Positions 11,129 to 20,038 of a DNA stretch of 64,000 nt are shown here, in pieces. A model generated the notes under the pieces. It was not told the DNA's origin and searched no databases. It was given only the letters and a program-made list of their open reading frames with translations. Position 1 is the stretch's first letter, and every line of letters begins with the position of its first letter. The translations under genes were made by a program, and so were the position numbers. This DNA is from Rhodococcus zopfii NBRC 100606 = JCM 9919 (lineage in GTDB: Bacteria > Actinomycetota > Actinomycetes > Mycobacteriales > Mycobacteriaceae). The DNA lies in the NCBI RefSeq assembly GCF_001895025.1, contig NZ_BCXI01000028.1, positions 1-64,000 on the forward strand, written 5' to 3'.

Positions 11129-11210
11129 GCGTCCGATACCTCATTCCAGATAGGGAGTGCCGGGCCGCTCGGGAACTTCACCGCGAGCGCCGACGTTCGT
11201 CATGTGGAGT

Positions 11211-11246
11211 ATGCCGCAGCAGGATTGCCGCAGCAGTGTGCGGCAT
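11211..11246. promoter_or_regulatory. Inverted repeat in the asnB/ctaC divergent promoter region
   Basis: The 305-bp gap between divergent asnB and ctaC holds no gene. It contains an 8-bp inverted repeat, ATGCCGCA (11211-11218) and TGCGGCAT (11239-11246), enclosing two direct copies of GCCGCAGCAG (11213 and 11227). A TACGCT hexamer at about 11366 could be a -10 for ctaC. The repeat could be an operator or a leader hairpin. I do not recognise a known regulator site. Confidence 0.4.
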
Positions 11247-11433
11247 GCCCCGAAAGTCGCCGTGACGTCGCCTGTCACCGGGCGCCATGCCGTGCTGCGG
11301 CGAGGCAATGTCTCAGGATCGACACGTTCTGTGCGCCCCGAGGGTGGATAGCGCGCCGGTTTGGTCTACGCTGCGTAGTAATTGGGCCTGCCCTCCGGGG
11401 TTGCCCTGATGGAATTGCGGCGATCAGGAAGGC

Positions 11434-12495
11434 GTGAACGTGGCGCAAGGTCGGATCCTTCGGCGGTTCGGGCTCGCAGCATCTCTTGGCATTGCAGCCA
11501 TGATGTTGACCGGGTGCTCCAGCGAAGAAGTCCTTCGTTTCGGCTGGCCGGAGGGCGTGACTCCCCAGGCCGAGCGTATGCGTGAACTGTGGACGTGGTC
11601 GGCTATCGCCGCCCTCGTCATGGGCATTTTGGTGTGGGGCCTGACCTTCTGGGTGGTCATCTTCCACCGGAAGAAGAAGAACTCTCCGGAGTTCCCGCGG
11701 CAGACCGCGTACAACGTGCCCCTCGAACTGGTCTACACGGCCGCTCCCTTCGTGGCCGTGTGTGTGCTGTTCTACTTCACCGTCGTGGTCCAGAACTACG
11801 TCCTGGAGAAGGAAGACAACCCGAACGTCGTGGTCGACGTCACCGGCTACCAGTGGAACTGGAAGTTCGGTTACCGCACGATCGATCTCGGTGACGGCAC
11901 CGCCAAGTACGACGGCACCGATTACGAAGCCCAGGAGGCTGTTGCTCAGCCTGAGCGCACTGTCGCCGAGGGTGAGGAGCACGCGTCGGTCCCGCCGATC
12001 CACGGGGCGCCTGTCGAAGACCTCTCGTACCTGCACTACGACAAGATCGAGACGATCGGTACCAGCAACGAAGTTCCCGTTCTGGTCCTCCCGACCGGTA
12101 AGCGCATCGAGTTCGAGCTCGCCTCGTCCGATGTCATCCACTCGTTCTGGGTTCCCGAGTTCCTGTTCAAGCGGGACGCGGACCCGAACCCGCGGGCGAA
12201 CAACTCCGATCCGGTCTTCCAGATCTCCGAGATCGAGCGTGAAGGTGCGTTCGTCGGCCGCTGCGCCGAGATGTGCGGTACCTACCACGCGATGATGAAC
12301 TTCGAGGTCCGCGCGGTGTCGCCGGAGAAGTTCGCGCAGTACATCGAGCTTCGTAAGCCCACCACCGAGGGTGGCCAGGGTCTGAGCAACGCGGAGGCGC
12401 TCGAAGCCATCGGTGAGTCGCCTGTCGCGACCTCCACGACCCCGTTCAAGACCGTTCGCACCGACCGTTCGGCCAGCGGCGTCGCGGGCGAGTGA
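11434..12495 (+). CDS. ctaC: Cytochrome c oxidase subunit II
   Basis: CuA-bearing subunit of the aa3 oxidase, accepting electrons from the cytochrome c part of QcrC in the actinobacterial III2-IV2 supercomplex. It is 353 aa. It has an N-terminal signal with lipobox LTGC (C28), so probably lipid-anchored, and two membrane helices (about 52-76 and 100-122). The extracytoplasmic cupredoxin domain has CuA ligands H236, C277, C281 and H285 within GRCAEMCGTYH. An insertion at about 150-200 is usual for actinobacterial CtaC. ctaF follows 33 bp later in the same operon. Subunit I (ctaD) is not in this window. Confidence 0.96.
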   Translation: MNVAQGRILRRFGLAASLGIAAMMLTGCSSEEVLRFGWPEGVTPQAERMRELWTWSAIAALVMGILVWGLTFWVVIFHRKKKNSPEFPRQTAYNVPLELVYTAAPFVAVCVLFYFTVVVQNYVLEKEDNPNVVVDVTGYQWNWKFGYRTIDLGDGTAKYDGTDYEAQEAVAQPERTVAEGEEHASVPPIHGAPVEDLSYLHYDKIETIGTSNEVPVLVLPTGKRIEFELASSDVIHSFWVPEFLFKRDADPNPRANNSDPVFQISEIEREGAFVGRCAEMCGTYHAMMNFEVRAVSPEKFAQYIELRKPTTEGGQGLSNAEALEAIGESPVATSTTPFKTVRTDRSASGVAGE

Positions 12496-12528
12496 CCGAA
12501 CCCACCATCGACAAGGACAAGTGCTGAT

Positions 12529-12945
12529 ATGAAGATCGAAGCCAAGCTCTTCGAGGTCGTGACGGTGTTCTTCCTGCTCGTCGCCATCGTGTACGGAACG
12601 TTCACCGGTCTGTCCCGCACGGGTATCGAGTGGGCGGGTCTCACCGCGATCGTGCTCTCGGCAGGCCTGACGCTGATCGTGGGCACCTACTTCCGATTCG
12701 TGGCGCGTCGCCTCGACACCCGCCCGGAGGACTACGAGGACGCCGAGATCAGTGACGGTGCCGGCGACCTGGGCTTCTTCAGCGCCGGTAGCTACTGGCC
12801 GATCCTGCTCGCGGGTGCCGCGGCCTTCGCGGCGGTTGCCCTGGCGTTCTTCCACCCGTGGATGATCGTGGTGGCGGTCGTCCTGATCCTCGCCTCGGCG
12901 GCGGGCCTGGTGTTCGAGTACCACATCGGACCCGAGAAGCACTGA
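12529..12945 (+). CDS. ctaF: Cytochrome c oxidase subunit IV
   Basis: Small actinobacterial subunit of the aa3 oxidase (138 aa), with four predicted hydrophobic helices in two pairs separated by the acidic loop [14 protein letters not shown]. It begins [15 protein letters not shown], very like mycobacterial CtaF (Rv2199c). It stabilises the oxidase within the bc1-aa3 supercomplex. It is cotranscribed with ctaC, and a strong hairpin 19 bp downstream ends the unit. Confidence 0.95.
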   Translation: MKIEAKLFEVVTVFFLLVAIVYGTFTGLSRTGIEWAGLTAIVLSAGLTLIVGTYFRFVARRLDTRPEDYEDAEISDGAGDLGFFSAGSYWPILLAGAAAFAAVALAFFHPWMIVVAVVLILASAAGLVFEYHIGPEKH

Positions 12946-12963
12946 CGTAGTACGACTCCGCGC

Positions 12964-12997
12964 GACGGGCGCCGCACCTCAGGGTGCGGCGCCCGTC
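12964..12997 (+). terminator. Hairpin terminator after ctaF
   Basis: A perfect 15-bp stem (12964-12978 with 12983-12997) with a TCAG loop lies 19 bp after the ctaF stop. It should separate ctaCF from the histidine-rich gene. Confidence 0.8.
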
Positions 12998-13168
12998 GCC
13001 GTTCCGGCGTCCGTGAGCTCGGGGGTCCGGGCACGTTCACCCGTGCAGGCAGGACGAGTTCGGGACCCTCGCGGACCTCGAGCGTGTTCCGGGAACGTCC
13101 TCGGCGCCCTGTCCACCGGTGCGACACTGGACGAACACGTCCGATGCAGCCCTGGGAGGAGCCCCGCG

Positions 13169-13462
13169 ATGAGTAGCCACCCGGAACACGCCGATCACGG
13201 CCACGTCCACGGTGAAGGTTGTGGGCACGTGGCGGTCCCACACGGCGACCACGTCGACTACGTGCACGACGGACACCTCCATCGTGCACACGACGGGCAC
13301 TTCGACGAGTGCGAAACCACAGGGCATCTGCAACACGAAGGCCACGAGCACGTTCACGGCGAGGGATGCGGGCATGTCGCGGTTCCGCACGGCGACCACG
13401 TGGACTATCTACACGACGGGCATCGTCACGCCGCCCACGGCGACCACTACGACGATCACTGA
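13169..13462 (+). CDS. Small histidine-rich, internally duplicated putative metal-binding protein
   Basis: A 97-aa hydrophilic protein with no signal peptide or membrane helix, about one quarter histidine and rich in Asp. It consists of two near-identical halves: HVHGEGCGHVAVPHGDHVDY occurs at residues 11-30 and again at about 58-77, each followed by a (V/L)HDGHxHxAH tail. Each half has one cysteine (GEGCGH). Such proteins are annotated variously, sometimes as zinc transporter permease without evidence; this one is not a permease. Metal binding (Zn, Cu or Ni) is inferred from composition. ATG 13169 follows GGGAGGA at 13154-13160. It sits between the ctaCF and qcr/ctaE groups, where M. tuberculosis has mmpS3. 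Confidence 0.8.
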   Translation: MSSHPEHADHGHVHGEGCGHVAVPHGDHVDYVHDGHLHRAHDGHFDECETTGHLQHEGHEHVHGEGCGHVAVPHGDHVDYLHDGHRHAAHGDHYDDH

Positions 13463-13600
13463 GCCGCACCGCAACCCGCGTGAATCCGGTCTCCTGCGGC
13501 CCAGCCGGATGAGCTGTCGCCCGCAGCCGTGACTGTCCGTGGGCCGCTGCCGGAGCGGATCAGCGGGCCGGGCGGGCGGGGGAGCGAAGCGAGTGACGGA

Positions 13601-13645
13601 AACGGGTAGGGCCCCGAACCGGAATGGTTCGGGGCCCTACCCGTT
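13601..13645. terminator. Very strong bidirectional hairpin before qcrB
   Basis: A perfect 20-bp inverted repeat (13601-13620 with 13626-13645) with a GGAAT loop lies between the histidine-rich gene and the convergent qcrB stop. It is the longest perfect stem I found in the window. Confidence 0.85.
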
Positions 13646-13665
13646 GTTCTTCGGAGCGGTCCGCG

Positions 13666-15330
13666 TCAGTGCGTGTGACCGTCGCCCTCGCCGTCACCGC
13701 TGCCTGCCTCGAGGCTGTGCACGCGGTTCTGGTAGTCCCGCAGGACCGTCCGCTGCTCGATCTCGGCCTCGTGGTGGGCCGCTTCGAGCGCGGCTGCCTC
13801 GTCCGCCGGATCCGGCGAGAGGAAGCTGCCGGCACCGGGCTTGCCGGCACTGCCGAGCCGGTTCATGCGCTTCGGCACCGCGGCACCCTGGTATTCCAGC
13901 GGAATCGGGTGGCCGTGCTCGTCCACCGGGCCGAGCGGCTGGTGGATCTCGATGTACTCGCCGTGCGGCAGGCGACGGACGATGCCCGTCTCGATGCCGT
14001 GTTCGAGCACCTGGCGGTCGCTGCGCTGCAGGCCCAGGCAGAACCGGTACGCGATGTAGTAGGCGAGCGGCGGCAGGATCACCATGCCGATGCGGCCCAT
14101 CCAGGTCGTCGCGTTGATCGAGATGTCGAACTTGTACGCGATGAGGTCGTTGACGCACATGAGGGTCAGCACCACGTAGAACGTGATCGCCATCGCTCCG
14201 ATACCGGTACGAACCGGAACGTCGCGCGGACGCTGCAGCAGGTTGTGGTGCGCGTCGTCCTTGGTGAGGCGCTTCTCGATCCACGGGTAGGTCGTCATCA
14301 CGACGAAGACCAGGCCCATGATCACCGCGACCCAGAACACCGCCGGAATCGTGTAGCGGCCGAACAGGTAGATCTCCCACGCCGGCCACGTACGGGCCAG
14401 ACCGTCGGTCCACATCATGTAGAAGTCGGGCTGCGAACCTGCCGACACCTGAGACGGGTTGTACGGGCCGATGTTCCAGATCGGGTTGATCTGCAGCAGA
14501 CCGCTCATCAGTGCCAGCACCGCGAACGTCATCGCGAAGAACGCACCGGACTTGACCGCGAAGACCGGCAGGATGCGAACGCCGACGACGTTCTGCTCGG
14601 TACGGGCCGGTCCGGGGAACTGCGTGTGCTTCTGGTACCAGACCAGCGCGAGGTGCGCGGCGATCAGGGCCAGGATGATGCCCGGGATGAGCAGCACGTG
14701 CAGGACGTAGAAACGCGGGATGATCAGCTCGCCCGGGAAGTCGCCGCCGAAGATCGCCCAGTGCATCCACGTTCCGATGATCGGAATGCTCAGGGTGATG
14801 CCGGAGAACGCGGCACGCAGGCCGGTACCGGAGAGCAGGTCGTCGGGCAGCGAGTAGCCGAAGAAGCCTTCGAACATCGCCAGGATGAGCAGCAGCGAGC
14901 CGATCACCCAGTTCGCCTCACGCGGGCGACGGAATGCGCCGGTGAAGAAGATGCGCAACATGTGGACGATGATCGACGCCGCGAACATCAGCGCTGCCCA
15001 GTGATGGATCTGCCGGACGAACAGGCCGCCGCGCACCTCGAAGGAGATGTTCAGGGCCGTTTCGTAGGCGCGCGACATGGTGACGCCACGCAGCGGCGTG
15101 TACGCGCCGTCGTAGACGACGTGTGCCAGCGACGGGTCGAAGAACAGCGTCAGGAACACGCCGGAGATGAGCAGGATGATGAAGCTGTACAGCGCGATCT
15201 CACCCAGCAGGAAGGACCAGTGGGTGGGGAACACCTTGTTGATCTGGCGCCGAAGACCTGCCGCTACGTGGTAGCGCGAGTCGATGTTCTCCGCAGCTTC
15301 GGCGGCGCGGGATGGTGTGGCGGTACTCAC
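13666..15330 (-). CDS. qcrB: Cytochrome bc1 complex cytochrome b subunit
   Basis: Menaquinol-oxidising membrane subunit of the bc1 complex (554 aa). It has eight or nine hydrophobic helices and the paired haem-ligating histidines of cytochrome b (for example [10 protein letters not shown]). It also has the quinol-site PxW-like stretch of actinobacterial QcrB, and a long hydrophilic C-terminal tail of about 130 residues typical of this phylum. GTG 15330 overlaps the qcrA stop by four bases (GTGA), so they are coupled. In mycobacteria QcrB is the target of telacebec-type inhibitors. The order on this strand is ctaE-qcrC-qcrA-qcrB. Confidence 0.96.
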   Translation of the reverse strand: MSTATPSRAAEAAENIDSRYHVAAGLRRQINKVFPTHWSFLLGEIALYSFIILLISGVFLTLFFDPSLAHVVYDGAYTPLRGVTMSRAYETALNISFEVRGGLFVRQIHHWAALMFAASIIVHMLRIFFTGAFRRPREANWVIGSLLLILAMFEGFFGYSLPDDLLSGTGLRAAFSGITLSIPIIGTWMHWAIFGGDFPGELIIPRFYVLHVLLIPGIILALIAAHLALVWYQKHTQFPGPARTEQNVVGVRILPVFAVKSGAFFAMTFAVLALMSGLLQINPIWNIGPYNPSQVSAGSQPDFYMMWTDGLARTWPAWEIYLFGRYTIPAVFWVAVIMGLVFVVMTTYPWIEKRLTKDDAHHNLLQRPRDVPVRTGIGAMAITFYVVLTLMCVNDLIAYKFDISINATTWMGRIGMVILPPLAYYIAYRFCLGLQRSDRQVLEHGIETGIVRRLPHGEYIEIHQPLGPVDEHGHPIPLEYQGAAVPKRMNRLGSAGKPGAGSFLSPDPADEAAALEAAHHEAEIEQRTVLRDYQNRVHSLEAGSGDGEGDGHTH

Positions 15331-16454
15331 GGGCGACGCTCCCAAAATGCCGGGCCGAGGGCTTCGATGAAGTCACCGTTGGCGACGAGGAAACCCTCTT
15401 CGTTCACTGTAATGGGCAGCTGCGGCAGAGCGCGAGCAGCAGGTCCGAACAGCGGCTTGCCGTACTCCAGGGCATCGAACTGCGACTGGTGGCACGGGCA
15501 CAGAATGCGGTTGGTCTGCTGCTCGTACAGCGACGTCGGGCAGCCGAGGTGGGTGCAGATCTTCGAGAAGGCGAAGTAGTCGCCGTAGTTGAAGCTCTCC
15601 TGGCCCTTGCGCTTGACAGCGCGCTCGGCGTCCTCGGTGCGCAGACGGATCAGCATCACGGCGTTGCGGATGCCGCGCAGACCGGCGAGCAACGCGTGCT
15701 CGTCGCCGCGATCCGATTCACGGAACGGGAAGACGGTCTCCATGCCGCCGGCGTCGAGATCCTCGGGACGCACCAGCACGATGTCGTTGGGGCGACCGGT
15801 GTCGCGACGCAGGTAGATGGTCTCGCCCGGGTAGCGCGGCGTCCAACCCGACACCCAGAGCGGGGACTTGTCGCCCTCGGCCCACGGGTTCTTGATCAGG
15901 CCACCGAGCGGCATGATCAGGCCCACACCCAGCGCGCCGCCGCCGAAGATCGCCGTGCGCTTGATCAGCTTGCGGCGGGGCAGCGTCGAGGTGTGCAGGG
16001 AGTCGGAGAGCTCGGCCACGATCGTCTTGCGATCGACCTCGGACGATCCGCCGTCGTGCCGATCCTGGATCGACACCTCCTCGGGGATGAACTTCTTGGT
16101 GAACTGCACCGCGCCCACGCCCACACCGAGGATCGCCAGACCGAGGGTCAGGCCGAGCAGCGGTGTGTACAGGTTGAAGAGGGTGTAGTTCTCCTCGCCC
16201 GGGCTCTGGTACTCCCACGGCCAGAAGAGGTAGATGCCGATGAACGCGAGGGCCGCCACTCCGGCGAGCGCGAACCAGAACGCGACGTTGCGTTCGGCGC
16301 GCTTCTCCGCGCGGGTGCCTTCGACAGGCCACCGCTCCTTGCGGAACGCGACGTCGACACCGTCGAGGTTGGTTCCGAGTGCGACGAGATCGTCGCGGCT
16401 CATCTGATCGAGATTCTCGACCGAGTGCTTGTTGGGCGTTTCGTCGCCACTCAT
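15327..16454 (-). CDS. qcrA: Cytochrome bc1 complex Rieske iron-sulfur subunit
   Basis: Rieske protein passing electrons from menaquinol to the cytochrome c domain of QcrC (375 aa). As in other actinobacteria it has three N-terminal helices (about 58-80, 95-120 and 165-190) rather than one. The 2Fe-2S ligands are C300 and H302 in CTHLGCP and C319 and H322 in CPCHQS; C305 and C321 form the usual disulfide. ATG 16454 overlaps the qcrC stop (ATGA). The nearby ErpA-like carrier is a possible source of clusters, but that is inference. Confidence 0.96.
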   Translation of the reverse strand: MSGDETPNKHSVENLDQMSRDDLVALGTNLDGVDVAFRKERWPVEGTRAEKRAERNVAFWFALAGVAALAFIGIYLFWPWEYQSPGEENYTLFNLYTPLLGLTLGLAILGVGVGAVQFTKKFIPEEVSIQDRHDGGSSEVDRKTIVAELSDSLHTSTLPRRKLIKRTAIFGGGALGVGLIMPLGGLIKNPWAEGDKSPLWVSGWTPRYPGETIYLRRDTGRPNDIVLVRPEDLDAGGMETVFPFRESDRGDEHALLAGLRGIRNAVMLIRLRTEDAERAVKRKGQESFNYGDYFAFSKICTHLGCPTSLYEQQTNRILCPCHQSQFDALEYGKPLFGPAARALPQLPITVNEEGFLVANGDFIEALGPAFWERRP

Positions 16455-17323
16455 GACCTTGCTCCGATCCACAGTGCAGCGCCGACGACCGCGACGATGC
16501 CGACGACCCACATGGCCGGACCCTCGGCACCGGGGCCGAATCCACCCAGTCCGTAGCCGCCCGGGTCGGTCGTCTCGCTGGACGCCTTGACGTACGCGAT
16601 GATGTCCTTCTTCTCGTCGAGCGTGAGCTGACGATCCGAGAACTTCGGCATGTTCTGCGGGCCGGTGAGCATCGCGGTGTAGATCTGCTGTTCACTGGCC
16701 GGATCGAGATTCGGCGCGAACTTGCCGGACGACAGCGCGCCCCCGCGGCCGGTGAAGTTGTGGCACGAGGCGCAGTTCTGGCGGAACAGCTCACTGCCGC
16801 GGGCCACGTCGTCGCCGCGCAGCGAGGACTGGGCGATCTCGCCGTTCTCGTCGCGGATCAGGGTGGGGCCGCCGCCGTTGGCCTGGATGTACGCACCGAG
16901 CGCGTCGGTCTGCGCAGCGTCGAACTTCGGCTCCTTGCGCAGGGCCTGGGCCTCGTTGCGCGATGCCGGCATACGGCCGGAGGACACCTGGAAGTAGACG
17001 GCGGCTTCACCGACGCCGATGAGCGACGGACCGCGGTCCTGGACGCCCTGCAGGTTGACACCGTGGCAGGTGACGCAAGAGGTCTCGTAGAGCTGCTGAC
17101 CCTTGCGGATCAATGCAACCTGGTCCTCATTCGCGGTCGCCACCTGCGGGGCAGGGGTCAACGCAGACGCGAGGAAACCCGCGCTGAGCAGGCCGAGCGC
17201 GAGCACCAGCGCGCCGGTGAGGCGACGACGGAACTTCCGCTGACGGCGGGACCTGGCAGCGGATGCTGCCTCGGACTGACCGGGCATGTCACCTTCGGGT
17301 GTGAGAGGTGGGGATGAACTCAT
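16451..17323 (-). CDS. qcrC: Cytochrome bc1 complex dihaem cytochrome c subunit
   Basis: Membrane-anchored dihaem c-type cytochrome that replaces soluble cytochrome c and wires bc1 directly to the aa3 oxidase (290 aa). There is an N-terminal signal-anchor (about 37-56). Two CXXCH haem sites are at C83-H87 (CVTCH) and C184-H188 (CASCH), each domain with a distal methionine. A C-terminal helix follows (about 268-288). ATG 17323 has AAGGGA five bases upstream, better supported than an internal ATG at about 17287. It is coupled to qcrA by a 4-bp overlap. Confidence 0.96.
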   Translation of the reverse strand: MSSSPPLTPEGDMPGQSEAASAARSRRQRKFRRRLTGALVLALGLLSAGFLASALTPAPQVATANEDQVALIRKGQQLYETSCVTCHGVNLQGVQDRGPSLIGVGEAAVYFQVSSGRMPASRNEAQALRKEPKFDAAQTDALGAYIQANGGGPTLIRDENGEIAQSSLRGDDVARGSELFRQNCASCHNFTGRGGALSSGKFAPNLDPASEQQIYTAMLTGPQNMPKFSDRQLTLDEKKDIIAYVKASSETTDPGGYGLGGFGPGAEGPAMWVVGIVAVVGAALWIGARS

Positions 17324-17387
17324 CTGTATCCCTTTTTGTATGTCGGGACGGACTGGACGTCAGGGGGCTGCCTGGGCGTACAGCTGG

Positions 17388-17999
17388 CTAACGGATGAAA
17401 TAAATCGTGGCAAACAGTGCGATCCACACGATGTCGACGAAGTGCCAGTAGTAGGACACGACGATCGCCGCGGTGGCCTGAGCCGGAGTGAACTTGCTGA
17501 CCCGGGTGCGGACCAGGAGGAACACGAAGGCGACCAGACCGCCGATGACGTGCAGACCGTGGAAACCGGTGGTCATGTAGAACACCGAGCCATACACACT
17601 GCCGGAGATGGTGGTGCCCTCTTCCACCAGGTGGATGTACTCGTAGCCCTGGCCCAGCACGAAGAAGGTGCCCATGGCGAGGGTGACGACGTACCACCGG
17701 CGGAGGCCGAACACGTCGCCGCGCTCGGCCGCGAACACGCCGAGCTGGCACGTGAAGGAAGACGCGATCAGCACCAGCGTCACCGGCACCGCCAGCCACA
17801 GGTTCAACTCTGTGGGGGCCGGCGGCCAATCACCGTGGGCCTGAGCCCGTGCCACGAAATACATGGCGAAGAGCCCTGCGAAAAACATGAGCTCACTGGA
17901 CAACCACACAATGGTGCCGACGCTGACCAGGTTGGGCCGGTTCAGCGAGTGCACGCGCTGGGTGATTGCAGTTCCTGAAGTCCCTACTGCGCTCGTCAC
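17388..17999 (-). CDS. ctaE: Cytochrome c oxidase subunit III
   Basis: Integral membrane subunit of the aa3 oxidase, 203 aa with five hydrophobic helices, the short form found in actinobacteria. Conserved subunit III elements include ELMFFAGLF near residue 36, GYEYIHL near 120, and FHGLHVIGG near 145. The frame stays open far upstream, but homologues start here and GTG 17999 is preceded at 7 nt by a CATACT hexamer, suggesting a leaderless transcript. It is the first gene of the ctaE-qcrCAB operon. Confidence 0.95.
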   Translation of the reverse strand: MTSAVGTSGTAITQRVHSLNRPNLVSVGTIVWLSSELMFFAGLFAMYFVARAQAHGDWPPAPTELNLWLAVPVTLVLIASSFTCQLGVFAAERGDVFGLRRWYVVTLAMGTFFVLGQGYEYIHLVEEGTTISGSVYGSVFYMTTGFHGLHVIGGLVAFVFLLVRTRVSKFTPAQATAAIVVSYYWHFVDIVWIALFATIYFIR

Positions 18000-18138
18000 G
18001 CTGGCTAGTATGACCCGTCGTAGTAAGTCTTGGGCAATCGGGGCGGAATTCGGCGCGTCTCGGTAAGTAATTGCCTGGTCCTGGCGGTGCAATGACCGGG
18101 ATGTGCCCCCGCCGACGGACCGTGCGATCGTGATGTGC

Positions 18139-18585
18139 ATGAGCGGTGTCACAGGGATCTGGGAACGTCTCCGGCAAGCATTGACGGGTGGACGCCGACC
18201 GCCCTTGGATCCGGGGCGGACCGATCTCGTCGTGGTGGTGTCGTCCTTCGACGACGCCGAGTCCTGTTCCGGGGCTCTCGAGCGGGGAGCTGCCACCGCG
18301 CCGCACTGGATCGACACCGACGAGGCCGTGCTGCGGCACCACCTGGAACTCCCTGGCGATGCCGTTGACCGGGCTGCCGAGCTCGCAGGCCAGGACGGGT
18401 ACATGAAGGCCGCTCCGGTGCAGGTCCCGGCCGACGGCCGGATCGGCCTCGTGCTGCAGCGGGTGCAGATCCTCGACGCGGTGCACTGCGCGCAGGAGAA
18501 GTCGCGGATGGCGGGGCTGGCGCAGCGCCTCGGCGGAACCTCCACCGGATGGGACGCCCTGCAACCCGATTCCGCAGCTGACTAA
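18139..18585 (+). CDS. Hypothetical protein between ctaE and trpD
   Basis: A 148-aa soluble protein that I do not recognise. It starts [18 protein letters not shown], has a predicted strand [18 protein letters not shown] followed by an acidic and histidine-containing middle ([16 protein letters not shown]), and a second half with [29 protein letters not shown]. There is no signal peptide, membrane helix or known catalytic motif. Codon use matches the neighbours. An in-frame start at 18103 would add 12 residues. It is divergent from ctaE, and trpD follows 62 bp later, so the two may be cotranscribed. Confidence 0.7.
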   Translation: MSGVTGIWERLRQALTGGRRPPLDPGRTDLVVVVSSFDDAESCSGALERGAATAPHWIDTDEAVLRHHLELPGDAVDRAAELAGQDGYMKAAPVQVPADGRIGLVLQRVQILDAVHCAQEKSRMAGLAQRLGGTSTGWDALQPDSAAD

Positions 18586-18647
18586 GCTTCCTGCGGAACG
18601 GGCGCGGACGGTGCCCGGCAACGGAGCGAGGTGCGAAGGTGGGTGCG

Positions 18648-19718
18648 ATGAACGCGGGACAACCGGCTGACGAGGGTGCGCAGAGCTGGCCCGCGATACT
18701 CGGCGCGTTGACCGCCGGCCGCGACCTGTCCCGGGCCGAGGCGCAGTGGGCAATGGACGAGATCATGTCCGACAACGCGACCTCCGCCCAGATCGCCGCG
18801 TTCGGCGTCGCACTGAAGATGAAGGGTGAGACAGCCGAGGAAGTTCTCGGTCTGTCCGACTCGATGCTCGCGCACGCCAGGCTCGTGCCGGTCGACGACG
18901 ATGCCGTCGACATCGTCGGTACCGGTGGCGACCGGGCGAACACGGTGAATATTTCCACGATGGCGTCGCTGGTCGTCGCGGCGACCGGTATCCGCGTGGT
19001 CAAGCACGGCAACCGGGCGGCGTCGTCGAAGAGCGGGGGTGCCGACGTCCTCGAGGCGCTCGGGGTGCACATCACGCTGGGCCCCGAGCAGGTCGCGCAG
19101 TCGCTCGCCGAAGCGGGGATCGGGTTCTGCTTCGCGCCGGTGTTCCACCCCGCGCTCCGATTCGCGGGCCCGACCCGCAAGGAGATCGGCATTCCGACCG
19201 TGTTCAACGTGCTCGGTCCGCTGACGAATCCGGCGCGGCCCCGGGCCGGACTGATCGGGTGTGCGTTCCCGGGCCTGCTCGACACGATCGCCGGTGTGCT
19301 CGCGCGGCGCGGGAACTCCGCACTCGTGGTCCGCGGCGACGACGGACTCGACGAGCTGACCCTGTCCACGACCTCGACCGTGCACATCGTGCACGAGGGC
19401 CGGGTGCGCACACAGACGCTCGATCCGACGGTGCTGGGCATCGCCCGGGTGCCGCTCGACGCGCTGCGCGGCGGTGATGCCGTCGAGAACGCGGCGATCG
19501 CCCGCGCGATGCTCGCCGGGAAGACGGGTCCGGTCCGGGATGCGGTTCTGCTCAACGCGGCCGCGGCGATCGCCGCATACCGAGGGGTGGACGGCCCGCT
19601 CGAGGACGCGCTCGCGGCGGGTCTCGCGGAGGCGGCCGCTGCGGTCGACAGCGGGGGCGCCGAGCGCGTCCTGCAGACGTGGGCGGAGACCACCACCCGG
19701 CTCGGCACCGCCGGCTGA
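18648..19718 (+). CDS. trpD: Anthranilate phosphoribosyltransferase
   Basis: Second step of tryptophan synthesis: couples anthranilate to PRPP (356 aa). Family signatures are visible: [14 protein letters not shown] (about 86-99, PRPP and metal binding), [21 protein letters not shown] (core KHGNRAASS, about 117) and the anthranilate-binding [22 protein letters not shown] block (core GPTRKEIG, about 172). ATG 18648 has AAGG eight bases upstream; a GTG nine bases earlier is possible. The trp genes are not clustered here, as in M. tuberculosis, where trpD is Rv2192c beside ctaE. Confidence 0.95.
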   Translation: MNAGQPADEGAQSWPAILGALTAGRDLSRAEAQWAMDEIMSDNATSAQIAAFGVALKMKGETAEEVLGLSDSMLAHARLVPVDDDAVDIVGTGGDRANTVNISTMASLVVAATGIRVVKHGNRAASSKSGGADVLEALGVHITLGPEQVAQSLAEAGIGFCFAPVFHPALRFAGPTRKEIGIPTVFNVLGPLTNPARPRAGLIGCAFPGLLDTIAGVLARRGNSALVVRGDDGLDELTLSTTSTVHIVHEGRVRTQTLDPTVLGIARVPLDALRGGDAVENAAIARAMLAGKTGPVRDAVLLNAAAAIAAYRGVDGPLEDALAAGLAEAAAAVDSGGAERVLQTWAETTTRLGTAG

Positions 19719-19726
19719 TCCGGCGG

Positions 19727-20002
19727 CTACTCGCCGATCGAGAATCCGGCGTCCACGTCGGAACTCGAGTAGGACCGGAACGCGATGTGCGTGACGGTGC
19801 GCGAGACGCCGTCGACCTTGTTGATCCCGCCGGTGACGACCTCGGCGATCTGCTCGTGGTCGCGGACCCGGACGACGGCGATCAGATCGACGTCGCCGGC
19901 GCACGAGTACACCTTGTCGACTCCGGCCAGGTCGGCGACCGCCTGCGCGGCCTCCTGGATGCGGTCGGCCTCGGCGTCGATCAGGACGATGGCGTTGATC
20001 AT
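19727..20002 (-). CDS. Stand-alone Lrp/AsnC ligand-binding (RAM) domain protein
   Basis: A 91-aa protein consisting only of the Lrp/AsnC effector-binding domain, with alternating strands and helices (MINAIVLIDAEADRIQEAA, then the GDVDLIAVVRVRD strand). It lacks the N-terminal helix-turn-helix. Such single-domain proteins form dimers and higher rings and bind amino acids, possibly modulating full-length Lrp proteins; that role is family knowledge, not shown here. It is convergent with trpD (8 bp between stops). The next gene upstream on its strand ends 36 bp before its start. Confidence 0.88.
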   Translation of the reverse strand: MINAIVLIDAEADRIQEAAQAVADLAGVDKVYSCAGDVDLIAVVRVRDHEQIAEVVTGGINKVDGVSRTVTHIAFRSYSSSDVDAGFSIGE

Positions 20003-20038
20003 GAGCGCTCCTCACTCTTGCTCGCGGGTGTGCTCAGC

